From Chrysopilus asiliformis (lineage: Eukaryota; Arthropoda; Insecta; Diptera; Rhagionidae): a stretch of DNA of 64,000 bases. The notes below the pieces were generated by a model. The model was not told the origin of the DNA. It saw only the letters and a program-made list of their open reading frames with translations, and did no database searches. Below are positions 43,009 through 55,910 of this stretch, piece after piece. Where the stretch lies: assembly GCA_964034945.1 (NCBI GenBank), contig OZ035960.1, positions 74,618,085-74,682,084 of the forward strand, given 5' to 3'. Both the position numbers and the translations under genes were made by a program. Within the stretch, counting starts at the first letter, position 1, and each line of letters starts with the position of its first letter.

Positions 43009-45580
43009 ATGGCATGCAGCATTCCTAATTGTTTTAGTCATCGTAGATATGGAGATAGATTATTCTCTTTTCCCAATATTATCGAACAACGTAATGCTTG
43101 GTTAGAATTTATTAATAGACCTGATTGGTGTCCAACAAAAAATTCATTAGTGTGTTCCCATCATTTTGAATCACAGAATTTTGATAATGTTAACGGTAAG
43201 ATTTATTTAAAACACAATGCGTGCCCTACTTTGATGGTAGAATCAATTAATAGACATAAGAGTTTCAGTGATATTACTAATTTAGAAAGCGAAGAATTTA
43301 TGGAAGAGGTTCAGGTAGAATACTTAGATGAAGAATTTCAAGTAGATTATTTGAATGAGGAATTTAAGGAAAAAGATTTAGATGAATATATGGACCACAC
43401 CACTGTTCAGATCGATTATGTGGAACCTATGCAGATAGAAGTAGAAGATAAAGAAAGTCTTAAAGATTCAGAAATTAGGGCTCTTCAAGATCTTTTAGAG
43501 GAAAAGAACAATACTATTAAGGAGTTAAAGCAGGAGAAAAAGTCAATTAGCCAAAAGTATTTAAAAATGTTAGTCAAATATAGAAGTATCACTAAAAATA
43601 GGATAAAGATTTTCAATAGAGACCAAAACCAAATTTTAGCAGGGAAAAAATGGGTTCCTTGGATGAAGGCCACAATAAGGTCTTCATTACAAATTAAATT
43701 TGCGTGTGGTAGAAGGGGTTACAATTGTTTATTAAAAAAAAAATTCCCACTTCCATCTGAGCGAACTTTAAGGCGTAGATTGGAAAACTTTGATTTCCAG
43801 GAAGGTGTATCAGATGATATTTTTAGCTTTTTAAAATTAAAGATCAGTACAATGCGTGGGGAAGAAAAAGAATGTGGATTATATCTAGATGAGATGAAAA
43901 TAGAAAAAGGAAGTGGTTTTGATCCATCTACAAAAAAGTTTATAGGGAAAACTACTTTACCCGTTAGTGATAGGAATGCAACCAATGCATTAGTTGTTAT
44001 GCTAGGAAGCTATAGCAGCAGATGGAAGCAAGTAGTAGCCTATCATTTCACAAATGAGCTTACCAGTGGTACCCATCTTCACTTTTTAGTTTTAGATATT
44101 ATAAATCGTTGTGAGGATATAGGTTTAAAAATCAGCAGCGTAACCACAGATATGTGCAGTACCAATCTACAAATGTGGAATAAATTTAAAGTTACGCACA
44201 CAAGAAATAATATCGTCAGTACGTCTATACACCCTGTAAATTCTTCTCGAAACCTTTTCTTCTTCGCAGACATTCCACATATCTTGAAAAATCTCGTTCA
44301 AAGTCTTATTAATAATAAAATATTCAAAATACCACGTGCCCTTCAAACCAAGTATGGTTTACCTTCCAATATTATTAAAGCAGACCACATTAGCCAATTA
44401 GTAGATTACCAAAAGGGGAGCATTTTTAAATTAGCTCCTCGATTACATGAATATATGCTTCACCCTAACAATTACCAAAAAATGCGAGTAACTAACTCCT
44501 ATAATATAGTAACGCAAGATGTTTCTGCCGCTTTAGAATTTTTATCAGAGCAACTCAATGATCCCAGCTTAAAAACTACAGCCTGGTTTTTAAGACTAGT
44601 TCATACTTGGTTTTCATTCTGTTCGTCTCGTACAGGGTCCCTGGCGCTTAGTTTCAATCGTATGGATAATTATGAGAAGGCTATAGATTTTTTAAAAGAT
44701 TTTATGGATATTTGCAGGGAAATCAAAGTAGGTGAAAAAGAGATTTGGAAACCTTTTCAAACAGGGGTAATTTTTTCAACTATGTCAGTTATCAATATTT
44801 CTGAATATCTTTTAATATCTGCAGGTTTTAAATTTGTTTTAACTAGTCGATTCTCACAAGATTGTGTAGAAAACCTCTTCAGTAGTATTAGATTAAAGCA
44901 GCCAAAACCGTCCGCTCTTAATTTCAAGCAAAACTTAAGACTTATTTGCGTATCCCCATATTTAGAATATGGAAAGAATAGCTCTTATGATGAGGATGAT
45001 AGGGATTTTTTAGATGGGTTTTTAGACTACTTAAAAAACAAGGATGCTGAAAATATATTAGAAACTGAACTGTTATGTTTAGAAGATTTAGATGAGCAAC
45101 GAATATATTCTCTTTCGTTTGACGATAAAACTAGTAATGTGATTTATAACATTGCAGGGTACATTTTATTTTCAGTGAAATCGAATAACGTAACATGTCA
45201 AAAATTGTTTTGATGAACTTTTGACTGAAGATTTTAATACGGCATATAGTAAATTTGTTTCTTTGAAAGAATATTCAACTTTGCCTACAGGAGACAGACT
45301 GCTTACTTATCCAACACGACAAGTATTTGAATTCTTCTTATTAATGGAAAAAATATATATAGTATTAGATCAGGATATTAGTTATTCTAGCAGTCATTTT
45401 CGACATCATCTAATAAATTGTTACTCAGGAATAGACAAAACCTTTAAGACATGTCATAATATTAGGGATAAGATTATTAATAGGTTTGCAAATTTTCGCC
45501 TAGCAATCAGTGGCGAAAAACGGACAAGGGACGGCAGTATTTCGTTTGGACGTTCGGTTTTAGCTGCAAGTAATTAATTT
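43009..45580 (+). pseudogene. THAP-domain P-element transposase (one frameshift)
   Basis: The main frame runs 734 codons (43009-45213), continuing in the next frame to a stop at 45578-45580. Residues 1-80 form a THAP zinc finger (Cys3, Cys8, Cys49, His52; NACPTLM in place of the usual AVPTI-like box). An acidic stretch and a coiled coil follow (about 150-195). The catalytic core has GLYLDEMKIEKG (Asp294), VTTDMCSTN (Asp381), ADIPHILKNLVQSL, and near the end TGSLALSFNRMDNYEKAIDF and SQDCVENLFSSIRLK, all family features of P transposase and THAP9. The frame breaks near 45203 at a run of A residues, just before the C-terminal block YPTRQVFEFFLLMEKI; one extra A explains it. The break may be a true lesion or an assembly error. 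An AATAAA-type signal follows near 45865. This is the only P transposase in the window. Confidence 0.9.
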
Positions 45581-46047
45581 CTAAGTTATGCAATTATGAG
45601 TGCTGCAAACTCTGTGATTTTTTGTTATATTTGTTTGAATTGTTGTATTTTTATTTATTTTTTTATATATCTTGTTAATGTTTGCATCAACGATTTGAAT
45701 TTTTGTTTTTGTTACTTTTATTGATTTAAAACTAACTTCCTTTCCCAACTAACAAATCATAAAGTCCCCCCCTCCCACCTTTTGACGAGTGATATCTCTA
45801 ATAGCTTCCCGTGCTGCTCGTTGGACAGTTACATATTATATTTTAGATTTAACAAAATATTGCAATAAAAAAAATTTCTTGCAATGTAGCTGACTAAATT
45901 AGAGAGTGCCTACTCCTCTTTCCTTCCCTAGATTTTTGTCAAAAGGAATTAATTTAGATTAATTCTTGTATGTGTTTTTAAGGGACAAGTTAGATAAACA
46001 GGACACCTGTTAACAGTGCAATTGTGATCATTGGAACTTGAGAGCGA
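45581..46047. other. P element A, 3' of transposase
   Basis: Non-coding, AT-rich; it probably contains the transposase 3' UTR and polyadenylation site. It is missing from elements B and C. It ends at the right-hand 13-bp direct repeat (46048-46060). Confidence 0.6.
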
Positions 46048-46185
46048 ACAAATATTTGAAGATAGAAGCGATTCCCGATGGTTTTGAATTATAATAATGT
46101 TGTTCAATCAAAAATAAAATTGATATATAAAAAATATGCATACTTTTATTTCTAATAAAAACACAAACGTTGGTTATAGTTACTA

Positions 46186-46285
46186 CAGTAGAATCCCGAT
46201 AATTCGTATTTCAAGGGACCAGCAAATTCATACGAATTAGCGGGATATACGAATTATCGGGGTACGAATTATCGGGATTCTACTG
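46186..46285. mobile_element. Pogo/Tigger-like MITE, 100 bp, TA target
   Basis: CAGTAGAATCCCGATAATTCG at the left and its inverse at the right, bounded by TA on both sides. It is absent from the matching place in elements B and C, so it entered A after they separated. Confidence 0.92.
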
Positions 46286-46289
46286 TATT

Positions 46290-47187
<898 letters not shown>

Positions 47188-47339
47188 CTGCAAAGAAAGT
47201 GTCTCGTTAAGGTCGATTCTAATTTGTCCGGATATAGACGCGCTTTCGATGGCTTGCGTAGAGAATGTCCGAAGCAATATGTTTTTAGGTAAAATCACTC
47301 AACGAAAATGGCTCGGATTAACTTACTTTTTCTTAATTT

Positions 47340-47610
47340 AATATAAACGCACTGCAGCCACAATGGCGTTCAAAAAAGAAAGTGTGTATTCGTGCAGTCT
47401 TCTTCCGGTGCTGTGTACTTCTTTTCTTTTGGGACTCCTTCGGCGGAAAAGGCTTACGAATCTACGTTGGGGATTGCCTCATCTATTCAGCCACCATCCT
47501 GTTGTTGATGTTATTCTGTTGTTTAGTGGCGCGTTGTTTGAAGCGTATTTTAGATCTGAAATGTAAATCAGGTTTTGAGTTTTCTCGTAAAAAATTACCG
47601 AAATCCTGAC
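47340..47610 (-). other. Captured segment of unknown origin
   Basis: Shared by A, B (49320-49570) and C (59635-59870). On the - strand it includes a splice-like site ttggtcag followed by an open stretch FGDFLRENSKPDLHFRSKIR; on the + strand a short ORF MAFKKESVYSCSLLP. It lies between the RpS5 and TPR fragments and may be a third host piece, or host sequence flanking either. Confidence 0.4.
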
Positions 47611-47647
47611 CAAACAAACAGTAATAAGTGAGGATTTTCATATACCT

Positions 47648-47855
47648 TTGCGTGCCCGCCAGAGCAGCGCCCTTTCGCCAGTAACCCTTCGATTCAGTGA
47701 GGCCGTCTTCTCAGCGTCCACAAGAGCCTCCGCCTATATTCCTGCCTGCGAGAAGGCAGCCGCTCGAATGCTATACAAAACTTAGTTTTCGCTGTCGTGC
47801 TTTTGGTTTCAGAATACACAGCGATCGCTTCACCGAACTTCTTCGACACTAGCAT
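47648..47855 (-). pseudogene. Captured TPR co-chaperone-like fragment (A)
   Basis: On the - strand KKFGEAIAVYSE is followed, in a shifted frame, by AEALVDAEKTASLNPSW-like sequence ending KGYWRKGAALAGTQRY (best preserved in B and C). A KFGEAIAVYSE ... WAKGYWRKGAALA pattern is a TPR pair of the HOP/Stip1 kind. Frame breaks are present. The source gene cannot be fixed from this length. Confidence 0.65.
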
Positions 47856-47964
47856 CTTAATTATGTAATTAATATTTTAAAGCACAAATAATTTACCTTC
47901 TATTCAAGTCAAAGTTGAGTTTTTGTTTTAATGTCACTTTTGTTTATGTTTTAATGTCACTTTT

Positions 47965-48124
47965 TATACCCGTATGGTGAAACCAAAGGGTTTATTAACT
48001 TTGCTTTACCGTTTGTAACGCCAAGATCCCGTCATCACACACAAAAATGAATTACACCAGTGTGTTTAAAATGATAAAAAAAATTGAATTTTGCATGTCC
48101 GTCCGTCTGTCCGTCTGTCTGTCC

Positions 48125-48162
<38 letters not shown>

Positions 48163-48565
48163 CCGTCTGTCTGTCTGTGGCGCGGATTGCGGGCGCACGG
48201 ATTGAGCTAGAGACTTGAAATTTTGCACATATCCGTTTTTCGTAAAATGTGAGGCTAAGTTCGTTAATGGGCAAAAATGGACCATTAGGGGGGGTACCCC
48301 CCATACGAACGAAAACTTTTTTTCTGAATATCTCAAAAACGGTGAATTTTATCAAAAAAGTCCAAGAACAAAAGTTATTTAGGATATGATTCTACATAAA
48401 ACTCCCATACATCAAAATCCGATTGGAATAAATTTTAAAAAATCTTGTTGGAAAGTTTGACTTCAAAGTGGAATTTTGGTATAACTGTTCGAATTTTGAT
48501 ACGAATATCACCATACGGGTTTCCAATGATTGCCAGATTGGCAATTATAGCTTTTGTTATGTTTT
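47965..48565 (+). repeat. TATACCC dispersed repeat in element A
   Basis: Full-length copy from TATACCCGTATGGTGAAACC to GCTTTTGTTATGTTTT with an expanded GTCTGTCC/GTCTGTCT tract (48090-48180). It replaces about 300 bp of the right subterminal region that B and C retain. Confidence 0.9.
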
Positions 48566-48592
48566 TTCAAAACATTTTTTTCGAAATAGTTG

Positions 48593-48640
48593 GTTCCGAC
48601 CTGTCCACTCTCTATATATGTAGGCTCACTAGTCGGAACC
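48593..48640. repeat. Inverted P terminus between palindrome arms
   Basis: GTTCCGAC (48593-48600) and GTCGGAAC (48632-48639) flank 31 nt that are the reverse complement of the terminus expected at this end of element B. The arms extend outward as inverted repeats (AAATAGTTGGTTCCGAC). Confidence 0.9.
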
Positions 48641-49048
48641 AACTATTTCCGTTAAGTTTGAATTTTTACCAGATGATTACAGATTTAACCCAGAAGTATT
48701 TTAAACCATTTTTACTAATATTTTGTGTACGGTTTGAGGATTTAAAAAATTATTCGGCCGCTAAAAACGTGTAATTTTTAAAATTAAAAGCCCAAAATAC
48801 TACACTAACACAAACAAATCGCCTTTGCTTTGCGAAAAGATGGCTGAACTTTCGAAATAAAATAAGAGTTACTGTTTTGTGCCGTACTAAAGCTACAAAC
48901 GGCACAAAACTCCAAGTTGGCCTAAATGGAAAGAAAAAAAAGTGACATTAAAACATAAACAAAGTGACATTAAAACAAAAACTCAACTTTGACTTGAATA
49001 GAAGGTAAATTATTTGTGCTTTAAAATAATATTAATTACATAATTAAG

Positions 49049-49268
49049 ATGCTAGTGTCGAAGAAGTTCGGTGAAGCGATCGCTGTGTATTCTGAAACCA
49101 AAAGCACGACAGCGAAAACTAAGTTTTGTATAGCATTCGAGCGGCTTCCCTCTCGCAGGCTGGAATATAGGCGGAGGCTCTTGTGGACGCTGAGAAGACG
49201 GCCTCACTGAATCAATCATGGGCGAAGGGTTACTGGCGAAAGGGCGCTGCTCTGGCGGCCACGCAAAG
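49049..49268 (+). pseudogene. Captured TPR co-chaperone-like fragment (B)
   Basis: It starts MLVSKKFGEAIAVYSETKS; after frame breaks it reads AEALVDAEKTASLNQSWAKG and WRKGAALA near the end, with a possible donor AAAG|gtatatg at 49268. Same fragment as in A and C. Confidence 0.7.
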
Positions 49269-49756
49269 GTATATGAAAATCCTCACTTATTAATGTTTGT
49301 TTGGTCAGGATTTCGGTGATTTTTTACGAGAAAACTCAAAACCTGATTTACATTTCAGATCTAAAATACGCTTCAAACAACGCCCCACTAAACAACAGAA
49401 TGACATCAACAACAGGATGGTGGCTGAATAGATGAGGCAATCCCCAACGTAGATTCGTAAGCCTTTTCCGCCGAAGGAGTCCCAACAGAAGTAAGCAGCA
49501 CCGGAAGAAGACTACACGAATACACACTTTCTTTTTTGAACGCCATTGTGGCTGCAGCGCGTTTATATTAAATTAAGAAAAAGTAAGTTATTCCATTTTC
49601 ATCCCGAATTTCACACAATTTACTGGTGGATTATTCGTTGAGTGATTTTACCTAAAAACATATTGCTTCGGACATTCTCTACGCAAGCCATCGAAAGCGC
49701 TTCTATATCCGGACAAATTAGAATCGACCTTAACGAGACACTTTCTTTGCAGAATC

Positions 49757-50224
<468 letters not shown>

Positions 50225-50828
50225 TAATAATATAATAGTAACTATAACCAACGTTTGTGTTTTTATTAGAAATAAAAGTATGCATATTTTTTATATATCA
50301 ATTTTATTTTTGATTGAATAACATTATTATAATTCAAAACCATCGGGAATCGCTTCTATCTTCAAATATTTGTAAATACAGAAAAAACAGTCAAAGAAAA
50401 AATAGAATTCGTTAAAATTTGAATTTTTGGTAAATTTCAGAAATTCAATTGCACCTTACAGAGAAATTCAATTTACCTTCTATTCAAAACTTCAGTGCCT
50501 ATTTTTACCACGTCTCCAGATAGTATTCCATGTCTCCAGATGTTATTCTATGTCTCGGATAACTAATTGCGTCCTCTTAAATAACAAAAGTGTTTTTACT
50601 ATCGAAATACAGAAAAGTTATGCAAAACTTACCAGTCAAGATTCCCGCCGTTTTTTTAAATAAATGACAACTAGTAATACACTCACTAATACATCAACAA
50701 CCGTCCACTTGTTTTTCGAATTCGGACGAAGCGTCCACTTCGAAAGCCACCTGTCCACTCTCTTTATATGTAGGCTCACTAGTTCCGACCTGTCCACTCT
50801 CTATATATGTAGGCTCACTACTTATGCC

Positions 50829-51733
50829 CATTTAAAATTTTGAAATTGCCCGTTGAAATTTTCAAATTTTTTGGTCATCATCACATATTTAAACGAAAAA
50901 TGTTTTAATCGAGTCACACTCTATTTTTATATAGTCACTTTAATCGCCGCATACGATTCGAAATTATGTACGATAAGATTTTCATTTCCGATTTCGTGGA
51001 ACACGTTCGTATTGAATAAATAGTGGTGCCTCTGTTTTAATTATTTTTCTTCACTTGGTGTTAAAAGGCAAGAAAATTCACCACATTACTTTGGTGTCAA
51101 AAGGCAAGAATATTTACGAATATTTAAATACATTATGCACGGTTTTTATTTAATGCAAATGTGTTTAGTGTAGCATTGATTCGCAGAAGAAGAAAACTCG
51201 GGAAAACACAAAAAAAAAAATTTTTTTAATTAGGCCGAAATAAGTTGGGTTCATATAATTCGTAAAAGAAATAATACTATTTGTTACATCATACTTACAT
51301 TTTTTTTCAGTGAAAAGGGGTTTCTGGTTGAGTTCCATATGAGATACGTTAACTCAAATATCACCATACACAAAATCCGATTGGATCGTATATTTTCACT
51401 ACAGATTCATGTTCCACGGTGCCATTTGTTCAGATTCACGAAAAAATCATCTGCCATAAAGTGTGTATAACTTACAGCGAAATCGAAATCAAATCGTTAT
51501 CACAAGCTCATGGAAGTGTAGCATATCTTTTAAAAAACTTCGCCAAAATAATTTACAATTATTCTTCACTAGCACCTTTACTAATAAGGATTCTAAAATC
51601 GGAGTTGCCACTTTCAGCTAGGATTATGTTCAGACCAGGCGGAAAAGCGTTCACTCAATTTCATGGACTGTAATTCCCAGACCTAGCGAATGGTATTATA
51701 CATTTGCAGGATGTGAAGAAAGCAAACTAGATA
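50829..51733. other. Displaced oskar upstream region, unassigned
   Basis: Before the P insertion this sequence was about 125 bp from the oskar start codon, so it may contain oskar promoter elements. A + strand open stretch (51419-51673) matches nothing I know. No repeat termini seen. Confidence 0.4.
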
Positions 51734-52116
51734 CAGGCATCCCTCGATTTAACGGAACACGATATAAGACGTTTCTTTATATGACGGTCAGTATCCTCGC
51801 CTTGATATAAGGCGAGAAAAATTCGATATACGATGCTCTATTTTAAAAAAAATTGAAATTTTGAAAACCTGGAACTTCTAAACTATTACAAGTATTGCTA
51901 TTATTTATTTATTTAAATCTTAAAAAGGGAAAAATACTTTTTATTTGTACATTTGTTAACCATTTTAGACTATTACAAAAATTCGGAATTTTCAACTCTA
52001 TAATTTCCACACATGCAGACATAAGAAATTTAAAAAAAAGATATAAAACCTTGCTATACGACGCAAAATCTCGAAATTTTACACGCCTAAAATCGCCGTA
52101 AGTCGAGGACTACCTG
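51734..52116. mobile_element. Pogo-like MITE
   Basis: CAGGCATCCCTCGATTTAACG at the left and inverted CGTAAGTCGAGGACTACCTG at the right; TA precedes the left end. The interior mentions TCGATATACGATGC and is AT-rich with a short ORF (51895-52101) of no known family. Confidence 0.7.
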
Positions 52117-52370
52117 TGATAATACTTAAGTGCCTCTTCACACAATTCATGTTTTGTTTACTAGAATAAGTCGATTCCATCACCAATATATCTATACGCC
52201 CTAAATGTCAAAATCGTCGGCTGTGGGGAAAACAATAATGAATTAAAATTAAATGAATTAAAACAAAACAAACGAATTAAAATTAGTTTTCAAAATAGAC
52301 AACCTATTAAGAATATTAGTTTTGAAAATAGACAACCTCACAGAAGCCAAAATTCTCCAAGAAGAGTTAA

Positions 52371-52809
52371 TAGGTCTGTTCGATATGAGTCCTGGACATA
52401 CTCGGAGTAAAATTTTTTACTCTTTCCTGTTCGATATGAGTCCTGGACTTACTCCGAACTTACTTTTACTTTTAGCTGGAGTAAACTTTTGATAGCTGAT
52501 ATTTGTCAGACATAACCTCTCTTTTACAGTGTTTGGAAGTTAAGAAAAATTTATAAAATGTGTAATTATGAAAATTTATATGTTGAAAATCATGACGGAG
52601 AATTTCGAGTATACCAAGTTGAGCATAAGTTTACAAAACAGGTTTCATGAAATACATTTAATATATTAAAGGGCAGTTCAAACGTGACTTACTCTGAACT
52701 TACTCCAAGTTGTTCGATAAAAACAAATTCAGAGTAAGAAAATCCGCCATTTTGTGGAGTAAAGTGAAAATACTCGGAGTAAGTCCAGGACTTATATCGA
52801 ACAGACCTA
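52371..52809. mobile_element. MITE with AGGTCTGTTCGATAT ends
   Basis: TAGGTCTGTTCGATATGAGTC at the left (and an internal second copy at 52428) and inverted ATATCGAACAGACCTA at the right. TAA-type bases flank it, compatible with PIF/Harbinger. Repeated ACTCGGAGTAA words lie near both ends. Confidence 0.8.
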
Positions 52810-52860
52810 ATAACATTACTGAAGAGATGTGGTTTTAATTTACAACAGTGGGGAAGTAAT

Positions 52861-53057
52861 CAGTGGCGGCTCGTGTATATTTGAAATTCGACATTAGAGA
52901 ATAGGATTTTCTTTTAAATTATTATTTTCTGAACATACAGATTTTTATACAGTCCATTATGGTATAAAAAAATTAAAGGCATACGTTAGAAAAACATTTT
53001 TATAAAATGTTATGAGGAGGCAATGCCTCCGTTGCCTCCCCTATAAAGCCGCCACTG
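52861..53057. mobile_element. hAT-like MITE, 197 bp
   Basis: CAGTGGCGGCTCGTG at the left, inverted AAAGCCGCCACTG at the right. Flanking octamers GAAGTAAT and GAAATAGT match at six of eight positions, as for an old hAT target duplication. Confidence 0.75.
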
Positions 53058-53454
53058 GAAATAGTCACCGAGGTTTAGTAGAAAATATGTTCGGGTATAT
53101 ACGCAACCAAAACATACAAGATATACGGTAGGATGAGACTATGAAAACTTTAAGAGTTTACTAAAAAAGACAACTTCCAGTTCAAAATAGCAAAAATTGA
53201 TCCAGATGTTACGCCAACAAAACGAAGAGTACTCTACATGGATAATATATCCGAACCGTCGGGATTGTTACCACCATTAAATTAATACGCCATTCACTAA
53301 TTTGACCTTTTTCTAAATTCAATAACCACAATTTTTTTCCATTTTTAAAATGTTTTTTTAGTTATATGAAGTAAACTCTGAGTTTCATGAATCTACCATA
53401 CAAAAAAGGTGTTCCAGTAGGAAGGAGGGTAACAGCATTTAAATAAACATAATA

Positions 53455-54565
53455 ACCGCCGTTGCACACTTCAGCTAAGTGAGCTCAACTACCTGAGCTA
53501 AGTTTCTCGCCGAAAGTAAAATCCTTAGCATTTACATTGGTGACCGCACACTTCAGCGAAACTATGAAACTACATCGCGTAGTCATGGGCGAAGTGAGGT
53601 ATTTTGTGGACATAAAAGTGTAAGGAAAACGTGAAAATTGTTAAATAATTTATATATAAAAATTGCTGCAGATAAAGTGGAAAAATGCATATATTTACCG
53701 AAAATATCGCCGCGTAGCTTAGCTCAAGTGTGCAACGAGGTGAGCTAACCAAGCTAGGCTATGGGCGTTTTCGTTTTTGGCACCGGAGTCATGGCACCGA
53801 AGCAATTGCTACCTGTCAAAAATGAAGTCTGCTACCAAGAGTGCTGTCCCCGTGTTCGAGTATGCCGGAGTGAAGAACTGTCAAAACCTTCATAATGGCA
53901 AATCGCCGGTCAATTCTTGGATTAAGTTTTGCTGTTATTCATCAATTATTGAAAGAATTTGATGAATATTATGCTGCACAATTGGAAGCTAAAGATATGG
54001 AGATTATTTTAATTATATGAGCTTTGCTATTTGGAGAATCTAGTGCCGCACAACCTAAGAACAGTGACTTTCTTCGCTCACAGGATTTAATATAAATCAA
54101 CAAAGGCATAATTGAATTTATAGAATTTGAGGGACAGTTCAGTTTTAATCAAGTCATCTACTATTTCCAAAAAATATCATATTTTACAATTTAGCCAATT
54201 GTTTAGCATGTATCTATCGCTCGTTTTGATTGATAAATAATTACCCGTCGAGACTTTCACATTTCCTTTCTTCTAACATGATTTTTGTCTGCAAAAAAAA
54301 ACTTTAAGATTCAAAATAACGACCGACCGTTTCTTGGTGTCATTTGCTCCCGTACCAAGACTAGGTCCAGCGGTGCTACCACCAAGAGTCAAAAGAGCTA
54401 AACTCGAACAGCCGGTGTCAGAATCATCTGACGCCAAAGTGGCAAATTCGAACAGTTTTTCTCGGCACCAGGGGTAAGGTGCTAGCACCGTGTCAAAAAC
54501 GAAAACGCACTATGTAACTATAGTTAGCCTCGCTCACATAGCTTAGTTGAAGTGTGCGACGGGCG
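53455..54565. mobile_element. Composite MITE (two nested inverted-repeat elements)
   Basis: The outer pair has GTTGCACACTTCAGCTAAG at the left and inverted CTTAGTTGAAGTGTGCGAC at the right. The inner pair (about 53764-54511) has GGGCGTTTTCGTTTTTGGCACC at the left and inverted GTCAAAAACGAAAACGCAC at the right, with TAT outside both ends. No transposase. Confidence 0.75.
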
Positions 54566-54567
54566 TT

Positions 54568-55907
54568 AAAGCTATAATTGCCAATCTAGCAATTATTGAA
54601 AACCCGTATGGTGATTTAAGTTAATGGCGAACAGTTGTATCAAAATTCCACTTTGAAGTCAAACTTTCCAATAAGATTTTTTAAAATTTATTCCAATCGG
54701 ATTTTGATGTATGGGAGTTTTATGTAGAATCATATCCTAAATAACTTTTGTTCTTACATTTTTTTGATAACATGCACCGTTTTTGAGATACACCCATCCC
54801 TCGATTTACGCGGTTTCGCTTTTACACGGTTTTTAAATTTTTTTTCATGATTTGAACGCACTCTTTTCACATACTCGTGTTATTGAACGCACACGTTTAA
54901 ACTCGTTTTATTGAACGCACCGCTTTTGTCACAAATGTCAAAGTAAATTCAAATAAGAAATGTAAACAAGAATAAAGGTAAAGCTATTTTTGAGAAATTT
55001 ACAAAGATATGCGCCAAAACAAGTAAATCGTCGGCTAAAAGTGAAATTGTGCTAAGTCCATTTGGTATAAAGGAAACCTTGTTAAATCGTTTTAATTCTC
55101 TTTCAATAACACTGAGTTTTCTTTAAATGAGAAAAATTTGGCTCAGTTTTCTTTAAATGAGACTCTGTTTTCTTTAAATGAAAATTAAAATGATTTAACA
55201 AGGTTTTTTATTGCTCTTCTGTCAAATTTGGTACTTTTAGCCGACGAAATGTTGATTACTGATTTCGTAACCAAAAGTAAATCGACTAACATTACTGAGG
55301 CCTTATTACCGAACACGATACGATTAGTGTTTTACACTAACAACAACATGGAGTTTACGACTCGATCCAATCATATCGTGTTCTGTAATAAGGCCTCTGA
55401 TGTTGCAAATACAGCCAGCAATTCAATTCGTTAAATGGGAATGACAATACAGAATAGTTCTATTGATCAAATTTCCAGTACCGATTCTGATAGTGATATT
55501 ATACCACAACCAAAGAAAACCCAAATCCGAAGATTAAACAGTTTTTTTTTATTTATTTTTTATTATTAATTTTTTTTTATTTCGTACGCAATATTATTAT
55601 TTTATGTTTTTATAATTTTATTAAATGGATTTATATACCCCCCCCCCCCCCCCTCCCCTCCTAATGGTCCATTTTTGCCCATTAACGAACTTAGCCTTGT
55701 ATTTTACGAAAAACGAATATGCGTAAAATTTCATGTCTCTAGCTCAATCCGTGCGCCCGCAATCCGCGCCAAACGGACGGACAGACAGCCGGACATGCAA
55801 AATTCATTTTTTTTTATCATTCTAAACACACTGGTGTAATTCATTTTTGTGTGTGATAACGATATTTAATATATCCTTTGATTTCACCAGACGGGTATGA
55901 AAACAGA
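54568..55907 (-). repeat. TATACCC dispersed repeat with insertions
   Basis: Begins AAAGCTATAATTGCCAATC, breaks near 54788 (CACCCATCCCTCGATTTACG, similar to the pogo-like end at 51734), and resumes near 55637 after a 15-nt C run with CTAATGGTCCATTTTTGCCC, ending at CACCAGACGGGTATGAAAA. The insert contains two inverted-repeat pairs (55074-55207 with CCTTGTTAAATC; 55297-55399 with GAGGCCTTATTACCGAACAC). Confidence 0.75.
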
Positions 55908-55910
55908 CCA

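Noticed and set aside
48090..48336. ORFs with RTDGQTDRQTD repeats
   Set aside because: Translation of the GTCTGTCC microsatellite in the TATACCC repeat.
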